This document shows, one piece after another, positions 40,396-40,627 of a stretch of 40,627 nt of DNA. Each line of letters starts with the position of its first letter. Positions within the stretch are counted from its first letter, which is position 1. Location: assembly GCF_049274025.1 (NCBI RefSeq), contig NZ_JBASRV010000059.1; one strand, 5' to 3'. The notes below the pieces were generated by a model. It did not search any database. It saw nothing but the letters and a program-made list of their open reading frames with translations, and was not told the origin of the DNA. The position numbers were made by a program, and so were the translations under genes. The stretch comes from Miniphocaeibacter sp012841535 (lineage in GTDB: Bacteria; Bacillota; Clostridia; Tissierellales; Peptoniphilaceae).

Positions 40396-40627
40396 CTACT
40401 CATAATTATTTAATTCGTATAAAAATGCTTCAAATGGTGAGTTAAATTCTAGACATTTCCTCGGTCTAGTATTTAACTCATATATAACTTCTATTAATTC
40501 ATTATCATCAATTGATGATAAATCTGTTTTCTTTGGATAATATTCTCTTAATAGTCCATTACTATTCTCGTTAGTTCCTCTTTGCCAAGCACTATATGGA
40601 TCAGCAAAATAGAAATCTATTCCTAGT
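40396..40627 (-). CDS. IS30-family transposase, C-terminal part (runs off the window)
   Basis: The minus strand is open from the window edge to TAG at 40398-40396. The 76 residues contain the IS30 C-terminal catalytic signature FADPYSAWQRGTNENSNGL, then LREYYPKKTDL, with the conserved Glu of the DDE triad, and ELNTRPRKCLEFNSPFEAF. The rest of the gene lies beyond 40627. Together with the IS256 remnant it marks a mobile-element-rich boundary after the choline locus. Confidence 0.88.
   Translation of the reverse strand, partial: LGIDFYFADPYSAWQRGTNENSNGLLREYYPKKTDLSSIDDNELIEVIYELNTRPRKCLEFNSPFEAFLYELNNYE

Noticed and set aside
1..40627. CRISPR arrays, rRNA or tRNA genes, prophage genes
   Set aside because: No regularly spaced repeats, no cloverleaf or rRNA-like GC-rich blocks, and no phage structural genes were seen in a full read.

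Overview
The window is AT-rich, strongly stranded DNA with AGGAGG-type ribosome binding sites. Its fermentative gene set (pyruvate formate-lyase, a glycyl-radical choline lyase, an NMN-type pyruvate oxidase, a 6-phospho-beta-galactosidase) points to an anaerobic or aerotolerant low-GC Firmicute. A Peptoniphilaceae/Tissierellia-like host (Anaerococcus, Helcococcus and relatives) is my best guess, by inference only. No rRNA, tRNA, CRISPR array or replication origin was seen.

Layout. 1-5.4 kb: the 3' end of a lacG-like gene, a secreted-type tyrosine phosphatase, an AbgT transporter paired with an M24 peptidase, and a split ThrE/YjjPB exporter on the minus strand. 5.4-14.2 kb: small regulatory cassettes (two XRE-regulator plus membrane-protein operons with visible operators), a minus-strand C_GCAxxG_C_C protein with an in-frame TGA that is probably selenocysteine, a frameshifted Nudix gene, an XRE/helical-repeat regulator, two methyltransferases, a HAD phosphatase and pyruvate oxidase. 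14.2-20.1 kb: a TcyP-type cystine importer on the minus strand, then a lantibiotic-immunity-type ABC transporter with its two-component system. 20.1-23.2 kb, minus strand: a pyruvate formate-lyase operon in which the enzyme is split into a 694-residue core lacking the radical glycine and a separate 80-residue glycyl-radical domain, followed by the activase.

23.6-39.2 kb is the main system: a MerR regulator and a 17-gene choline-utilisation (GRM2/cut type) bacterial microcompartment operon. CutC/CutD cleave choline to trimethylamine and acetaldehyde. An acylating aldehyde dehydrogenase, an iron alcohol dehydrogenase and PduL turn acetaldehyde into ethanol, acetyl-CoA and acetyl phosphate. At least eight shell or shell-like proteins, an EutJ-like chaperone and EutQ/EutT-like proteins complete the set. 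The operon starts at a MerR-type promoter (19-bp spacer with a perfect palindrome) followed by a leader closed by a 12-bp perfect stem. Its first enzyme gene encodes an aldehyde-dehydrogenase homologue whose catalytic Cys251 is Pro251, so it is probably a non-catalytic scaffold or cargo protein. 39.2-40.6 kb: terminator hairpins, then decayed or partial IS256- and IS30-family transposases that bound the locus.

The most notable points are the split pyruvate formate-lyase, the probable selenoprotein, the dead aldehyde dehydrogenase in the choline compartment, the MerR promoter plus structured leader, and the EutT-like protein in a B12-independent pathway.
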